From Shewanella halifaxensis HAW-EB4 (lineage in GTDB: Bacteria > Pseudomonadota > Gammaproteobacteria > Enterobacterales > Shewanellaceae), in contig NC_010334.1 in the NCBI RefSeq assembly GCF_000019185.1, positions 868,001-932,000 on the forward strand: DNA of 64,000 nt, read 5' to 3'. Below, one piece after another: positions 18,374-28,373 of the stretch. The position numbers and the translations under genes are program-made. Position 1 is the first letter of the stretch. Every line of letters begins with the position of its first letter. The notes beneath the pieces are model-generated. The model made no database searches. It saw nothing but the letters and a program-made list of their open reading frames with translations, and was not told where the DNA came from.

Positions 18374-19474
18374 TTAATATCCTGTGAGTTCCATATAGCC
18401 TAAGCCATTGTGACTACCGTTAATTTTGATGGGCCCCTCCCAATAAGGGATAGACAGCGGCATGGTTGAATTGGCATTGAGGGCTTGAGTGGTCAGTTGA
18501 ATATCTTCTGAGGGAATGGCGATCTGCCAACTTACAGGATAGTGGCCTGACTGTGTTTGCTGCCAAGCGGTTGCAGTCATGGAAATCTGCTGATGATTAA
18601 TGTTGTTACCGCGCCCATCGGGGTACATACGTCTACCACTATAAAAATGTTGTTTAGGATCACTATTATCCCTGAGTTGAAACAGCATCAGCGCAGAGCC
18701 ATCATCTAGCCTTAGGGCAAACCAATCCCAGCCCTGCTGAGTCTTAGCAAGAAATTGTGAGCTCCACTCTCTATCTAGCCAGCCATCTCCGGTTACCATC
18801 ATTGTTTTCCCATCTCGTTCGATGGTGCCACTTACCCTGATAAAAGGTTGGCTGTAGTAGTAACTCGCCACTGTGCCGCTGGCATTTTTACGACTGTAGC
18901 CGTTATCGCCCTGTAGTTGCAAAGGTGACTGGCTTTCGAGCTTGAGCTGGTAACTGAACTCGTCGGTTGCGACTGACAAAGTGGCTGGAAACAACTCATC
19001 ATTGCTGCTTCGCCATTGCCAATTGTCTTGTTGGATCGCAAGTGGCGACACTTGGGTGCCGGCAAAGTGTGGGTTGCCCCGAGACCACTTTTCCTCGGCT
19101 AAATGCTGTTGCTTGCTGGTGAGCGCAGTATGCGACATATATAGCTGCTTTGTTTGCCAACTAGATGGCAGGCCATTGCCATTAGCTGTATCTGGAGCGG
19201 GCGGAGCAAGCGCAATACGAAACTGAGTCCATTGTAAACCCAGATGCTCACCAGTCTCAGTGGTTAGATTGGCAGTTAAGTACCACCACTCTTGCCGAAA
19301 GTCATCATGCGCCTGGTGATCTCGAGGAAACGATAGCTGCTTGCCCTCAGTTACGGCTGTGTAACCCTGAATATTGCCATCGAGCAGTTGTCCCATACCA
19401 GTAGATAACGAGTTTGGTTCAGAGTCGCAGCCGCTAAGCAGAAATAGTAGAGCTAAACGGTAAAACGTTTTCAT
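18374..19474 (-). CDS. AttH-like lipocalin-domain lipoprotein
   Basis: This protein of about 366 residues starts at ATG 19474, whose first bases overlap the permease stop by four (ATGA). Its signal ends in a lipobox, LLSGCDSE, so it is probably a lipoprotein. The body contains FPRDHQAHDDFRQEWWYLTANL and DGWLDREWSSQFL, typical of the AttH/CrtC (predicted secreted hydrolase, COG5621) family with two lipocalin-like folds. Related proteins occur beside an FtsX/LolE-type permease and an ATPase, as here, so the three genes form a unit at the cell envelope. The substrate is unknown, and the 'carotenoid hydratase' name given to some members should not be carried over. Confidence 0.8.
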   Translation of the reverse strand: MKTFYRLALLFLLSGCDSEPNSLSTGMGQLLDGNIQGYTAVTEGKQLSFPRDHQAHDDFRQEWWYLTANLTTETGEHLGLQWTQFRIALAPPAPDTANGNGLPSSWQTKQLYMSHTALTSKQQHLAEEKWSRGNPHFAGTQVSPLAIQQDNWQWRSSNDELFPATLSVATDEFSYQLKLESQSPLQLQGDNGYSRKNASGTVASYYYSQPFIRVSGTIERDGKTMMVTGDGWLDREWSSQFLAKTQQGWDWFALRLDDGSALMLFQLRDNSDPKQHFYSGRRMYPDGRGNNINHQQISMTATAWQQTQSGHYPVSWQIAIPSEDIQLTTQALNANSTMPLSIPYWEGPIKINGSHNGLGYMELTGY

Positions 19475-21999
19475 AGCGCCTCCTGTTGCAAGCGACTGTT
19501 CAATGGACGCCGGGTCTGCCACAGCAGCGGCAAGATCACCGCGACGGCGCTGACGATCATGGCGATGACTAACATTCGGAAATAGGCGTACCAGTCCCAC
19601 ACCATTGCGATACTCCAGCCAAAGGCCTGTAGGGTGACTTTATTAATCAGCAGGTAACCGAGTAAGGCTCCCGTTGGCAGGGCAAGCAAGCAGGTGAATA
19701 GCACGATCAGTAACATCTGCCCTGAAACCATAGTGCGCAGCTGGATTCGACTCACTCCCAGAGCATAGAGCCTTGCTAGGGGGGCTTGCCTAGCTTGGGT
19801 CAACATCAAGCAGGCGCTAAATAGACCGATGGCGGCAACCAGTAAGGTGAGGCTATTGAGTACTAAGGTAATGGAAAAGGTGCGCTTAAAGATCTGCAGT
19901 GCACGAAGCTTGATTTTAGTTTGGCTATACATCTGCGCGGCAGACAGCGACAGCTGAGTTTGCAGTATCGATTCAAGTTCACCGATCTGCTTATCGTAAT
20001 CGGCGGCAATGCTGCTAGGAGCGGCTGGCAAGCCCAGCTGTTGCCAAGTGGTTTGGCTGACAATCACTTGGCCTGTGGGATTGCCGTAGTCATAAAAAAT
20101 GGCCCCAATAGGCAGAGGAGGTAGCGAGGCTCTTTCAAACTCTGTCAGTGAGATCTTATCGCCAATATTGAGGCGGTACTTAATCGCCATCGGTTCACTG
20201 ATCATCAGTGTCTTACCATTAAAGAATTCTTGCCAATGATCGCTCGATTGAGCCTTTATCTGATTACTGTTTCGCAGCGAGTGCGTATCGCGGGTCATTA
20301 AGCTCACAGGATCGTTTTGATAATGGCTCGTGTGTAGCCACTGACCATAGATAGCACTGACATCGGGTAAACTTGCCAGTAAGGCTTTAGTTTCGACCAC
20401 TTTGTCGCTTGGAGGGCGGATATACAGGTCGGCATAGAGCCTGTCATCGAGCCAATGTTTTAAGGTGATTTCGAAACTGCCAACTAAGGTGTTCATGGAG
20501 ATGTTGGCGGTCAGCGCCAATAGCATTGCCATCATGGCGAGAGAAAGCGGGCCGATAATCTCTTTGCTTTCTGCCACGCCGTATTGCCACAGTCCTGCAG
20601 GAGTGATTCGCTCGACAAGGGATAATCCCACATGCAACACCTGTGGCAGTAGTAGTGGAATTGCGATGGTAACCACGCCTAGCAGGACGAGGCTTTGTTG
20701 GTATTCCAGTGTCAGTGGAAATAGTCCCGCGGCAATAACGAGCAGTATTATCGCAATGATAAAGAGTCTTAGGTGTTGTCTTCTTGCATGACTCTGTAGT
20801 TCGAATCGGCTGGCACTTCGAGCCAGCGGCTGTTTAGCTAAGCTGTTAAACAGTGGATAACAGGCAAGTAGAGCCGCAACAAAAGTGAGTCCAATCGCCT
20901 GATATAGCCAGCTCCACTGCCAGACTCCAGGCATCAGCCTTGCACCGTAAAGCTGCTCGAGTGTCAGTGCAATCATCGGCTGTAGCCAGTGACTTAACTG
21001 CAAGCCAAGAATAAACCCGGCCATAGACCCCACTAGCACCAAGGCGAGTAGCTCAAGTAACAGTGCCAGCAACAAGGCTCGTTGTGGTATGCCTTGCTGT
21101 TGCAGTTGTACCAATAGTTTCTGGCGTTTCAATAGGCTGTAGCGCACGCCGTTATAAGCAATAAATAACCCGACAATAAATGCCAGTAGGCTCATTGCGC
21201 TCAAATTTAGGTGAAAGCTGCGAGTGAGACTCGTCAGGCTTTCGCCGCCATCTTGAGGGGTCAATTCAAAGTGCTTACTCGTTTGCTGATTAAAGGCTCG
21301 GTAGATCTGCTCCGTTAAGTTATCTGGATCGCCAAACAGGGCGATATAACTGAGCTCTCCTGTTTGATTTAGCAGTCTTTGCCCGAGTGAGATATCCATT
21401 AGAATAGCATTGCCGAGTCCAAGATCATCGTCTAATGAAATCACCTTAAGGGAGATGCCATATAGCCGCATTTTTGCTTGAGGGGCGACCTTCGCCGCAA
21501 GGCTTTGACTCATTAGGATGATAGGTTCGCCCGATAACAGTTTGGCGAGGGGGAGTTTTTCTGAAAATAACGCGGCTTTCTGCTGTTCGCTACCTGTAGA
21601 TGAGCCCTTAGTTTGTATCGATAAGGCGGCAACAAGATCGCTCGCTTGGATATCCCAGCGCTGACCTCTATCGTCGGTGACAGTGCCAGTTAAAACGGCT
21701 AACGTTTGGGCTATACCGGCTTGTTTCAGGGTGAAATAAACCGATTCCTCAATTGATTTGTTACCGCTCAGAGGCGTGAGTAGCAGTTGCGCTCTTTGGC
21801 TTAGGAGCTCGGTCGCCTCGGAGTAACTGCGCACCGCATTTTCATTGGTGGCTCTGACCCCAATAAGTAGAGTGACCGCCAAAATGATGCCGAGTAAAAT
21901 AGCTCCAGCTTGCAGTGGGGATTTTAGATAGTGGCGCATAAATACGCTCAGAGTTAAACGCATCGTAAGCCACAGCTCCTGTCCCGCTAGGCTACTCAT
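19471..21999 (-). CDS. FtsX/LolE-family ABC transporter permease
   Basis: This 842-residue membrane protein has a first transmembrane helix near the N-terminus, a long extracytoplasmic domain, a cluster of helices, a second extracytoplasmic domain and a final set of three helices. That is the duplicated FtsX/MacB-type arrangement. Such permeases usually move or mechanically release lipids or lipoproteins instead of pumping small solutes across. It overlaps the upstream ATPase by eight bases and the downstream AttH-like lipoprotein by four. Together they resemble the attEFGH type of operon. No substrate can be assigned. Confidence 0.85.
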   Translation of the reverse strand: MSSLAGQELWLTMRLTLSVFMRHYLKSPLQAGAILLGIILAVTLLIGVRATNENAVRSYSEATELLSQRAQLLLTPLSGNKSIEESVYFTLKQAGIAQTLAVLTGTVTDDRGQRWDIQASDLVAALSIQTKGSSTGSEQQKAALFSEKLPLAKLLSGEPIILMSQSLAAKVAPQAKMRLYGISLKVISLDDDLGLGNAILMDISLGQRLLNQTGELSYIALFGDPDNLTEQIYRAFNQQTSKHFELTPQDGGESLTSLTRSFHLNLSAMSLLAFIVGLFIAYNGVRYSLLKRQKLLVQLQQQGIPQRALLLALLLELLALVLVGSMAGFILGLQLSHWLQPMIALTLEQLYGARLMPGVWQWSWLYQAIGLTFVAALLACYPLFNSLAKQPLARSASRFELQSHARRQHLRLFIIAIILLVIAAGLFPLTLEYQQSLVLLGVVTIAIPLLLPQVLHVGLSLVERITPAGLWQYGVAESKEIIGPLSLAMMAMLLALTANISMNTLVGSFEITLKHWLDDRLYADLYIRPPSDKVVETKALLASLPDVSAIYGQWLHTSHYQNDPVSLMTRDTHSLRNSNQIKAQSSDHWQEFFNGKTLMISEPMAIKYRLNIGDKISLTEFERASLPPLPIGAIFYDYGNPTGQVIVSQTTWQQLGLPAAPSSIAADYDKQIGELESILQTQLSLSAAQMYSQTKIKLRALQIFKRTFSITLVLNSLTLLVAAIGLFSACLMLTQARQAPLARLYALGVSRIQLRTMVSGQMLLIVLFTCLLALPTGALLGYLLINKVTLQAFGWSIAMVWDWYAYFRMLVIAMIVSAVAVILPLLWQTRRPLNSRLQQEAL

Positions 22000-22660
22000 G
22001 GATCTTACCCTTTTCGAGGTGCCAGCGCCTTTTCATAAAGGCGGCGCACTCACTGCTGTGGGTGACCATTAAGATTGCGGTATTAGATTCTCTAGCGAGC
22101 AGAGTAAGCAGGGTCATTACCTGTTGACCCGCTTTTTCATCTAGGTTACCCGTGGGTTCGTCGGCGAGTAATAACTTGGGTTTATGGGCAAGAGCGCGAG
22201 CGATGGCGACACGCTGCTGCTGGCCGCCGGATAAGGTTTCTACACTTCTATGTTTAACCTCCTCTAATCCAAGCTGCTCAATGAGGTAGTCACACCAAGG
22301 GGTCCATTGTTGTTGGTTTAATCGTAGAGAAAAGGCGATATTGTCTTTAACATTGAGTGGCGTTAATAGGTTAAATTGCTGAAACACCATCCCTAGGTGT
22401 TGGCGTCGAAATTGGCTCCATTGCTTATCTTGCCAGCTAGAAGTGTTACTCGAGTTGAGATATAGCTGGCCCTGTTTAATGAACTCAAAGCCGCCGATGA
22501 TATTGAGCAGGGTGCTTTTTCCGCTGCCACTAGGGCCGGTTAATGCAACGGTGTCGGCAGTACCTAGCCTAAGGTTAATATCGTCTAAAACTTGGTGATA
22601 TTTGTCACCATCGTTAAAGCCTTTTGAGACTCGACTCAGCCAGACAATTTCACTCCCCAT
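21992..22660 (-). CDS. LolD/MacB-type ABC transporter ATPase
   Basis: This 222-residue nucleotide-binding subunit has Walker A GPSGSGKST, the Q-loop region VFQQFNLL, signature LSGGQQQR and Walker B LLLADEPTGNLD. These are the LolD/MacB subfamily hallmarks. I prefer ATG 22660, which has AGGGG five to nine bases upstream; a GTG at 22666 would add two residues. It overlaps the FtsX-type permease by eight bases and is the first gene of the operon that ends in the AttH-like lipoprotein. Confidence 0.9.
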   Translation of the reverse strand: MGSEIVWLSRVSKGFNDGDKYHQVLDDINLRLGTADTVALTGPSGSGKSTLLNIIGGFEFIKQGQLYLNSSNTSSWQDKQWSQFRRQHLGMVFQQFNLLTPLNVKDNIAFSLRLNQQQWTPWCDYLIEQLGLEEVKHRSVETLSGGQQQRVAIARALAHKPKLLLADEPTGNLDEKAGQQVMTLLTLLARESNTAILMVTHSSECAAFMKRRWHLEKGKIHE

Positions 22661-22983
22661 TATCACCCCTGTCGCTGCACTATTATCCTTTAATTCAAAT
22701 AGTAATCTAACATGCTTTACTGATGTTGTAGCTTATTAAATAAACGGTTTTTATATTGAATGCTGTTGTTTAAGGTGATTTAATAAATGTGTTATTTCAA
22801 CTTCATCATAGAGTTAGCATCTTTAAAAGTGAATGGATCTCTTTTATTCGGTGTGAAGTCACAGTCTTACCTAAACTAAGCTTGAGTTATTTTAGGTAAG
22901 GCATGCGATGGGCCGTTTAATGTGAGAATAAGGCCGCTCTTTGCTGTAAGCCAATAAAACGTTAGTCACTATGGATCAGGGAT
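22661..22983. other. Divergent intergenic region with a strong inverted repeat
   Basis: No gene is visible here. It must hold divergent promoters for the ABC operon and the hybrid kinase. At 22866-22900 a perfect 10-base inverted repeat (CTTACCTAAA / TTTAGGTAAG) has a 15-base spacer and no T run, so it looks more like an operator or RNA hairpin than a terminator. At 22852-22863 TGTGA-AG-TCACA is a shorter palindrome. Confidence 0.5.
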
Positions 22984-25900
22984 ATGAGCAGACTTCGCAC
23001 CTTTCGTAGCCGAATTTTATCGCAAATAGCCTTGCCTTTGATTGCAATTATGGCTGCCGTTTCTAGCGTTAATGCTTGGATTAATTTTCAAGATGAAGAG
23101 CAAGATATCTATCAGCATATCGGGAAAATTGCCGAAAATGCAGCCTTGAGATTAGATCATTTTCTTGTCACCGCTGAAACCGATACCCGCTCATTTGCCG
23201 AGCTGCTGACCGAGATGGGGAGTCGAGAGGAGTTGGCCGACAAAGCAAAGCTTCAGCTGCTGTTAAGCCACCGTCTCGAACGCCATAGCGATTTTTACGG
23301 CAGTGCAATTGCGTTTCAAAAGTTTTTTGTCGAGGGACGTGAACTGTTTGCGCCTTACGCTTATCGTGATAAATCCAAGATTAGCATGATAGATATCGGT
23401 GTTGAGGGTTACGATTACACTAATGGTGAGTGGGGTTGGTGGAGTCAAGCTATTGATAATGAAGATGGTTACTGGTCACAACCCTATTTAGATGAAGGTG
23501 CTGGGAATGTCTTAATGGTGAGCTTCTCGCAACCATTTGGTGAGCCGCGGCCTTTTTTGGGGGTAGTGACTGTCGATCTTGCCCTTAACTCTATTCCACA
23601 AATGGTGGGGAACTCAGCAAATCGCATTGTGGTTATCGATGACAAAGGTCAGCTAATTTATCATCAAAATAACGACTTATTGCTTAAGAATGGGGTCGAT
23701 AACTGGCTCTCCCAGTCAAAAGAAAACCAAAAATTTATCGATTTAGTTCACCGTGGTAAACCGGGTTACGCCTATATAGAAGACAGCATTGGGGGAAAAT
23801 ACCTTGCCAGTATCGGGGTGGTTCCAGCCTTGAACTGGCGGGTGGTTATCATGACTTCCGAGCAACTACTTTATGACGAGTTTTTTCGTGATATAGCCTC
23901 ATTGAGTCTCAACTTACTATTACTTTCAGTCTTACTTTTATTGACTGGGTATATTACTGCTAGACGCTTAACTCGACCGATTGAAGAGTTAGAAGCTGGC
24001 ATTGTCGCTTTTGGTGCTGGAAAAACTAAACGGATTGAAAAGCCAATTGGTGCGATGAGCGAAATCGCTACCTTAACGGATAAATTCAATGATATGGCTG
24101 AGGTGTTGGAGGAGCGGGAAGAGGCGCTGCTGGACTCTCGTGGCAATCGTTTTGCCAAGTTGATCGATGGTATGAGTGATAAGTCTTTCTACTGTTCTGT
24201 GGCTCCAAATGGAGTGATTGATCAAGTGAGTGATGGCGTTGAAAAGGTATTGGGGGTCACCCCTGAACTCCTCAAGCGTAAGTATCAAAGGATGTTTTCT
24301 GACAATCCCATTAACGAGTTAAATTGGCAGTATATGGACAAGGCTCTGCTTGGTGAGAATGTGCCGCCGCACCAGATAGAGATGATCGATGGTTTCGGTA
24401 AGCTCCGCCGCTTGGATCTGTTTATGCAGCCTCTGCTATCTGACAATCGGGAACTGCTTTCGATTGAGATGCTATTTAATGATGTGACTGAGCAGTTCTC
24501 TGCCGTCGCTTGGTCAAATGCGGTACTCGAGTCTGCACCAGAGGCGATGCTGATTGTCGAAGAATCGGGACAGCTGGTGTTTACCAACAGTCGCTGCCAA
24601 CAGCTGTTTGGTTACGATAAGCAGCAGATGTTGGCGATGTCAGTGGATGAGTTAGTTCCCGACGGTGTTAGGTATCGACATGCTGCATTGCGAACTCAGT
24701 TTATAGCGGAGGGACGCGATCGCAAGATGGGCAAGGGGCAGACGCTTAATGCGCGTAAGAGTGACGGTAGTGAGTTTCCTGTAGAGATAAGTTTAGGCTT
24801 GCTGCCAGTAACCGATGATGGCAAGCGTCAAGTGGCAGCAACGGTTAGAGACATGACGGTTGAGCTTGAGGTTGCTCAGCGGATAAAAGATAGCGAAAGT
24901 CGCTTTAGAGGCTTAGTGACTAATATTCCTGGAGCTGTCTACCGCACTCGGATCGGCGAGAGCTGGGTGATGGAGTATATCAGCAATAATATTAGTGATA
25001 TTACTGGATTTCCCGCATCGGACTTTATTGAAAATAGCAGTCGTAGTTTTGCTAGTTTGATTATCGAGCAAGATCTTGAGGCCACAACTCGTACTATTGA
25101 GGAGGCACTGCTAGCGCAAAAAAGCTTCGAAATTCAATATCGAATCAAGCACCGAGACGGCAGTATCCATTGGGTCCATGAGAAAGGTAAGGCGAGTTAC
25201 GGTGATGAGGGGGGCGTGCTTTGGTTCGATGGCAGTATTAATGACATCACCAGTAGTAAGTTAGCTCAAGAGGAGATCGTCCAGTCTCAACAGCAGCTGG
25301 AGACGATTACCGAATCGATACCAAGTACGGTTTACCAGTTGCATTGGTGCAGTAGCGGTGAGCGTACATTTACCTTCCTATCTAGTGCCTGCATCACCAC
25401 CTTAGGCTTTCACCGTGACGAAGTCATGAATGATTTTGACTTAGTTGCCGAGTGTATTATCAGCGAGGAGCGCTCGCATATTATTGAGGCGCTCTCGGGC
25501 CAAACGAGTAAAGGGCTGCAGTGGACCGAAGAGTTTAGGTACCGCCACCCGATTGGTGAGATCCGCTGGCTTCAAGCTGGCGCTCGCGGAGATCTGCAGG
25601 CCGATGGTTGTATTATCTGGAACGGTTACTTAATGGATATTACTGATCGCAAACAGATTGATAAGGAGTTAGAAGATCGTGAGGCTCACTTTAGAGCACT
25701 TTTTGATAATGCGGGGATCGGTATCGTCAATGTCGATGAGCGCGGTAATATTCTCGACTGCAACGAGCAATTTAGCTTTTATATGCAGACAGGTGTAGCC
25801 GAATTAAAGAGTTGCTCTTTCTTTGATTTTCAACACCTAGATGATCGTGAAAAGGCTAGAGAAGTATTTGCCGACCTTACCGAGGGTGGCAGTGATAATC

Positions 25901-28269
25901 TGCTCACCGAGCTACGATTGCTAAACCAATCGGGTGAGTGTATCTGGATGGATATCACCCTGACTAAGCTGCAAGATCCTCAAGGCAAGTTAACCTCTGT
26001 TGTGCTGTCTATGGCCAATATCACTTCGCTGAAACAGCTTTCAGAAGAGCTAAAGCAGGCTAAAGACAGTGCCGATGCGGCCAATCAGGCAAAGAGTGAT
26101 TTCTTAGCCAATATGTCTCACGAAATTCGCACCCCGATGAATGCCATCATTGGTATGTCACAGCTCTGCTTGCAGACTGAGCTGAACAGAAAGCAGCAAA
26201 ACTATGTGCTGAAAATTGATAGAGCCTCTAAGTCTTTGCTGGGGATCATTAACGATATTCTGGACTTTTCTAAGATAGAGGCAGGCAAGCTCGATATCGA
26301 GTCAGTCCCCTTTCAGCTCGATACCCTGCTCGAAGACTTGAGTGACATGTTCTCGGTCAAGGCAACCGATAAGCGGCTAGAATTGCTCTTCGCGGTTGCT
26401 CCTAATATTCCAAGGCAGTTGCAGGGCGATCCACTGCGCCTAAGTCAGGTGCTTATCAACCTAATGAGTAACGCCATTAAGTTTACCGAGCAGGGAGAGG
26501 TGCTGCTGTCCATCAGTCAGCTAGAGCGCATCGAAGATGACATCGTGCTTAGATTTAGTGTGCGAGATAACGGTATAGGTCTCACCGAAGAGCAGCGTGA
26601 ACGACTGTTTAAGTCCTTTAGCCAAGCGGATACCTCAACCACTCGAAAGTATGGCGGCACAGGGCTAGGTTTGGCTATCAGTAAGCAGCTCGTGGAACTG
26701 ATGGGCGGCGAGATTGGTGTTGAAAGCCAGTTTGGCAATGGTAGTAGCTTCTACTTTAGCGTGAAGCTGAAGGTTGCCAATAATCAGCTGTTAAAAGTGA
26801 AACGTGAGATTGAAGGGATGCGGATCTTGGTGGCGGATGATAACGCTACCGCTCGAGATATTATGCGTACCACCCTTGAGAGCATGGGCTTTAAGGTCGA
26901 TGCCGTTAAGAGTGGTGCCGAAGCGATTGAGCATTGTCAACATACTGACTATCCGGTGGCGCTGATCGATTGGTTAATGCCGGAGATGAATGGAATCGAG
27001 GCCGCGCAGAAAATTCTATCTGGGAAAGAACATCCCCCCAAAATATTGATCGTCTCGGCCCATGCCAATGCCGAGTTTATCGAGCAGGTAGAGCACAGTG
27101 ACATAGCCAGTTACATCACTAAACCCATCAGTGCTTCGCGCTTACTTGACGGTATCATGTCTTCGCTCGGCCAAAATGGCGCAATGGTGGTTCGTCGCAA
27201 AGGGAGCGACATCAGCCAAGAGTTGCTTTTGCAGTTGCAGGGCAAGCGAGTTTTGTTGGTTGAAGACAATGATATGAATCAGGAGGTGGCCACCGAATTT
27301 CTTGAGCAGGTTGGGGTGGTGCTATCTATCGCCGAGAACGGTCAAGTGGCACTGGAAAAACTGGCAACGCAAAGCTTCGATCTGGTGCTGATGGATTGTC
27401 AGATGCCGGTGATGGATGGTTATCAAGCCACGCGAGAGCTAAGGAAAATGCCAGGGCTAGAAAAGTTACCAGTAATTGCTATGACGGCGAATGCGATGGC
27501 AGGCGACAAGGAGATGTGTCTGCGAGTAGGCATGAATGACCATATCGCCAAACCTATTGAGGTGGCGAGACTCTATAGCACCTTGCTGCAGTATTTAGGC
27601 GATAGTCAGCAGGCCATTACGCTTACCAACTTAGACGGTAAGGAGAGCGAAAATGTGCCGTTTTGGCCGCAGCATGAGGCGTTAGATATCGACAAAGGTT
27701 TGCAGCTGGTACAGAACTCTGTGCGGCTTTATCGCAGGATCTTGGAACGTTTCCATAGTGGTAAAAGTAATATCGCCGAGGAGATAGAGTCAGCGCTTAG
27801 CCAAGGTAAGACCGCTGACGCGATCCGCTATGCCCATACCCTTAAAGGCGTGTCTGGTAATTTGTGCTCGCCTCTATTGGTCGATCTAGCCAGTCAGCTT
27901 GAGGCTAAGCTGCAAGACTCACCAAAGGCAGATGTGACAGATGAACTGAGTCAGATAGCCGAGCTAACGACATCGATATGTGCGGCAATAGCGAGCTGGC
28001 AGGCGAGTTTGGATGACGCTGTTGAGGTCGAGGCAAGTGGCGCACCAGAGTCTTTGTTGTCGGATAAGGAACTAAGTCAGGAAGTGACACAGCTATTACA
28101 GATGCTAGAGGAGGCTGACTCCGATGCGGTTGATAAAATGAATGACATCAGGGAGCGAGTCACTGAATTGCAATGGCAGAAGATGAGCCCTGCAGTAGCC
28201 ATGGTTAACAGCTACCAGTTTGATGAGGCGGCAGAGCTGATTCAAGAGCAGTTTAAAGACAGGTCGTGA
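22984..28269 (+). CDS. Large hybrid sensor histidine kinase (Cache-HAMP-PAS-HisKA-REC-REC-HPt)
   Basis: This 1761-residue inner-membrane kinase has two transmembrane helices (about 13-32 and 302-322) flanking a Cache-type periplasmic sensor, then HAMP (about 325-380). About five PAS-type modules span roughly 390-1030. The HisKA domain has MSHEIRTPMN with the phospho-His at about 1046, and the ATPase domain has VRDNGIGL and YGGTGLGLA near 1192 and 1222. Two receiver domains follow, with Asp at about 1329 (ALIDWLMPEMNG) and 1471 (LVLMDCQMPVMDG). An HPt domain (AHTLKGVSGN) has His at about 1618. The full phosphorelay set is present. The downstream HD-GYP response regulator is the likely output. 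The ligand is unknown; the Cache domain suggests a small molecule. Confidence 0.93.
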   Translation: MSRLRTFRSRILSQIALPLIAIMAAVSSVNAWINFQDEEQDIYQHIGKIAENAALRLDHFLVTAETDTRSFAELLTEMGSREELADKAKLQLLLSHRLERHSDFYGSAIAFQKFFVEGRELFAPYAYRDKSKISMIDIGVEGYDYTNGEWGWWSQAIDNEDGYWSQPYLDEGAGNVLMVSFSQPFGEPRPFLGVVTVDLALNSIPQMVGNSANRIVVIDDKGQLIYHQNNDLLLKNGVDNWLSQSKENQKFIDLVHRGKPGYAYIEDSIGGKYLASIGVVPALNWRVVIMTSEQLLYDEFFRDIASLSLNLLLLSVLLLLTGYITARRLTRPIEELEAGIVAFGAGKTKRIEKPIGAMSEIATLTDKFNDMAEVLEEREEALLDSRGNRFAKLIDGMSDKSFYCSVAPNGVIDQVSDGVEKVLGVTPELLKRKYQRMFSDNPINELNWQYMDKALLGENVPPHQIEMIDGFGKLRRLDLFMQPLLSDNRELLSIEMLFNDVTEQFSAVAWSNAVLESAPEAMLIVEESGQLVFTNSRCQQLFGYDKQQMLAMSVDELVPDGVRYRHAALRTQFIAEGRDRKMGKGQTLNARKSDGSEFPVEISLGLLPVTDDGKRQVAATVRDMTVELEVAQRIKDSESRFRGLVTNIPGAVYRTRIGESWVMEYISNNISDITGFPASDFIENSSRSFASLIIEQDLEATTRTIEEALLAQKSFEIQYRIKHRDGSIHWVHEKGKASYGDEGGVLWFDGSINDITSSKLAQEEIVQSQQQLETITESIPSTVYQLHWCSSGERTFTFLSSACITTLGFHRDEVMNDFDLVAECIISEERSHIIEALSGQTSKGLQWTEEFRYRHPIGEIRWLQAGARGDLQADGCIIWNGYLMDITDRKQIDKELEDREAHFRALFDNAGIGIVNVDERGNILDCNEQFSFYMQTGVAELKSCSFFDFQHLDDREKAREVFADLTEGGSDNLLTELRLLNQSGECIWMDITLTKLQDPQGKLTSVVLSMANITSLKQLSEELKQAKDSADAANQAKSDFLANMSHEIRTPMNAIIGMSQLCLQTELNRKQQNYVLKIDRASKSLLGIINDILDFSKIEAGKLDIESVPFQLDTLLEDLSDMFSVKATDKRLELLFAVAPNIPRQLQGDPLRLSQVLINLMSNAIKFTEQGEVLLSISQLERIEDDIVLRFSVRDNGIGLTEEQRERLFKSFSQADTSTTRKYGGTGLGLAISKQLVELMGGEIGVESQFGNGSSFYFSVKLKVANNQLLKVKREIEGMRILVADDNATARDIMRTTLESMGFKVDAVKSGAEAIEHCQHTDYPVALIDWLMPEMNGIEAAQKILSGKEHPPKILIVSAHANAEFIEQVEHSDIASYITKPISASRLLDGIMSSLGQNGAMVVRRKGSDISQELLLQLQGKRVLLVEDNDMNQEVATEFLEQVGVVLSIAENGQVALEKLATQSFDLVLMDCQMPVMDGYQATRELRKMPGLEKLPVIAMTANAMAGDKEMCLRVGMNDHIAKPIEVARLYSTLLQYLGDSQQAITLTNLDGKESENVPFWPQHEALDIDKGLQLVQNSVRLYRRILERFHSGKSNIAEEIESALSQGKTADAIRYAHTLKGVSGNLCSPLLVDLASQLEAKLQDSPKADVTDELSQIAELTTSICAAIASWQASLDDAVEVEASGAPESLLSDKELSQEVTQLLQMLEEADSDAVDKMNDIRERVTELQWQKMSPAVAMVNSYQFDEAAELIQEQFKDRS

Positions 28270-28373
28270 CAGTAAAAATATCATAGGTAACCTAAGCTGT
28301 TTTAGTGCCAAGCATAATAAGCGAGCAGCTATACTTGATTGCTAGCGTGAATACTAAAAGGAGAGATGGTTTA

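Noticed and set aside
22852..22863. TGTGA-AG-TCACA as a CRP site
   Set aside because: The spacer is two bases, not six.
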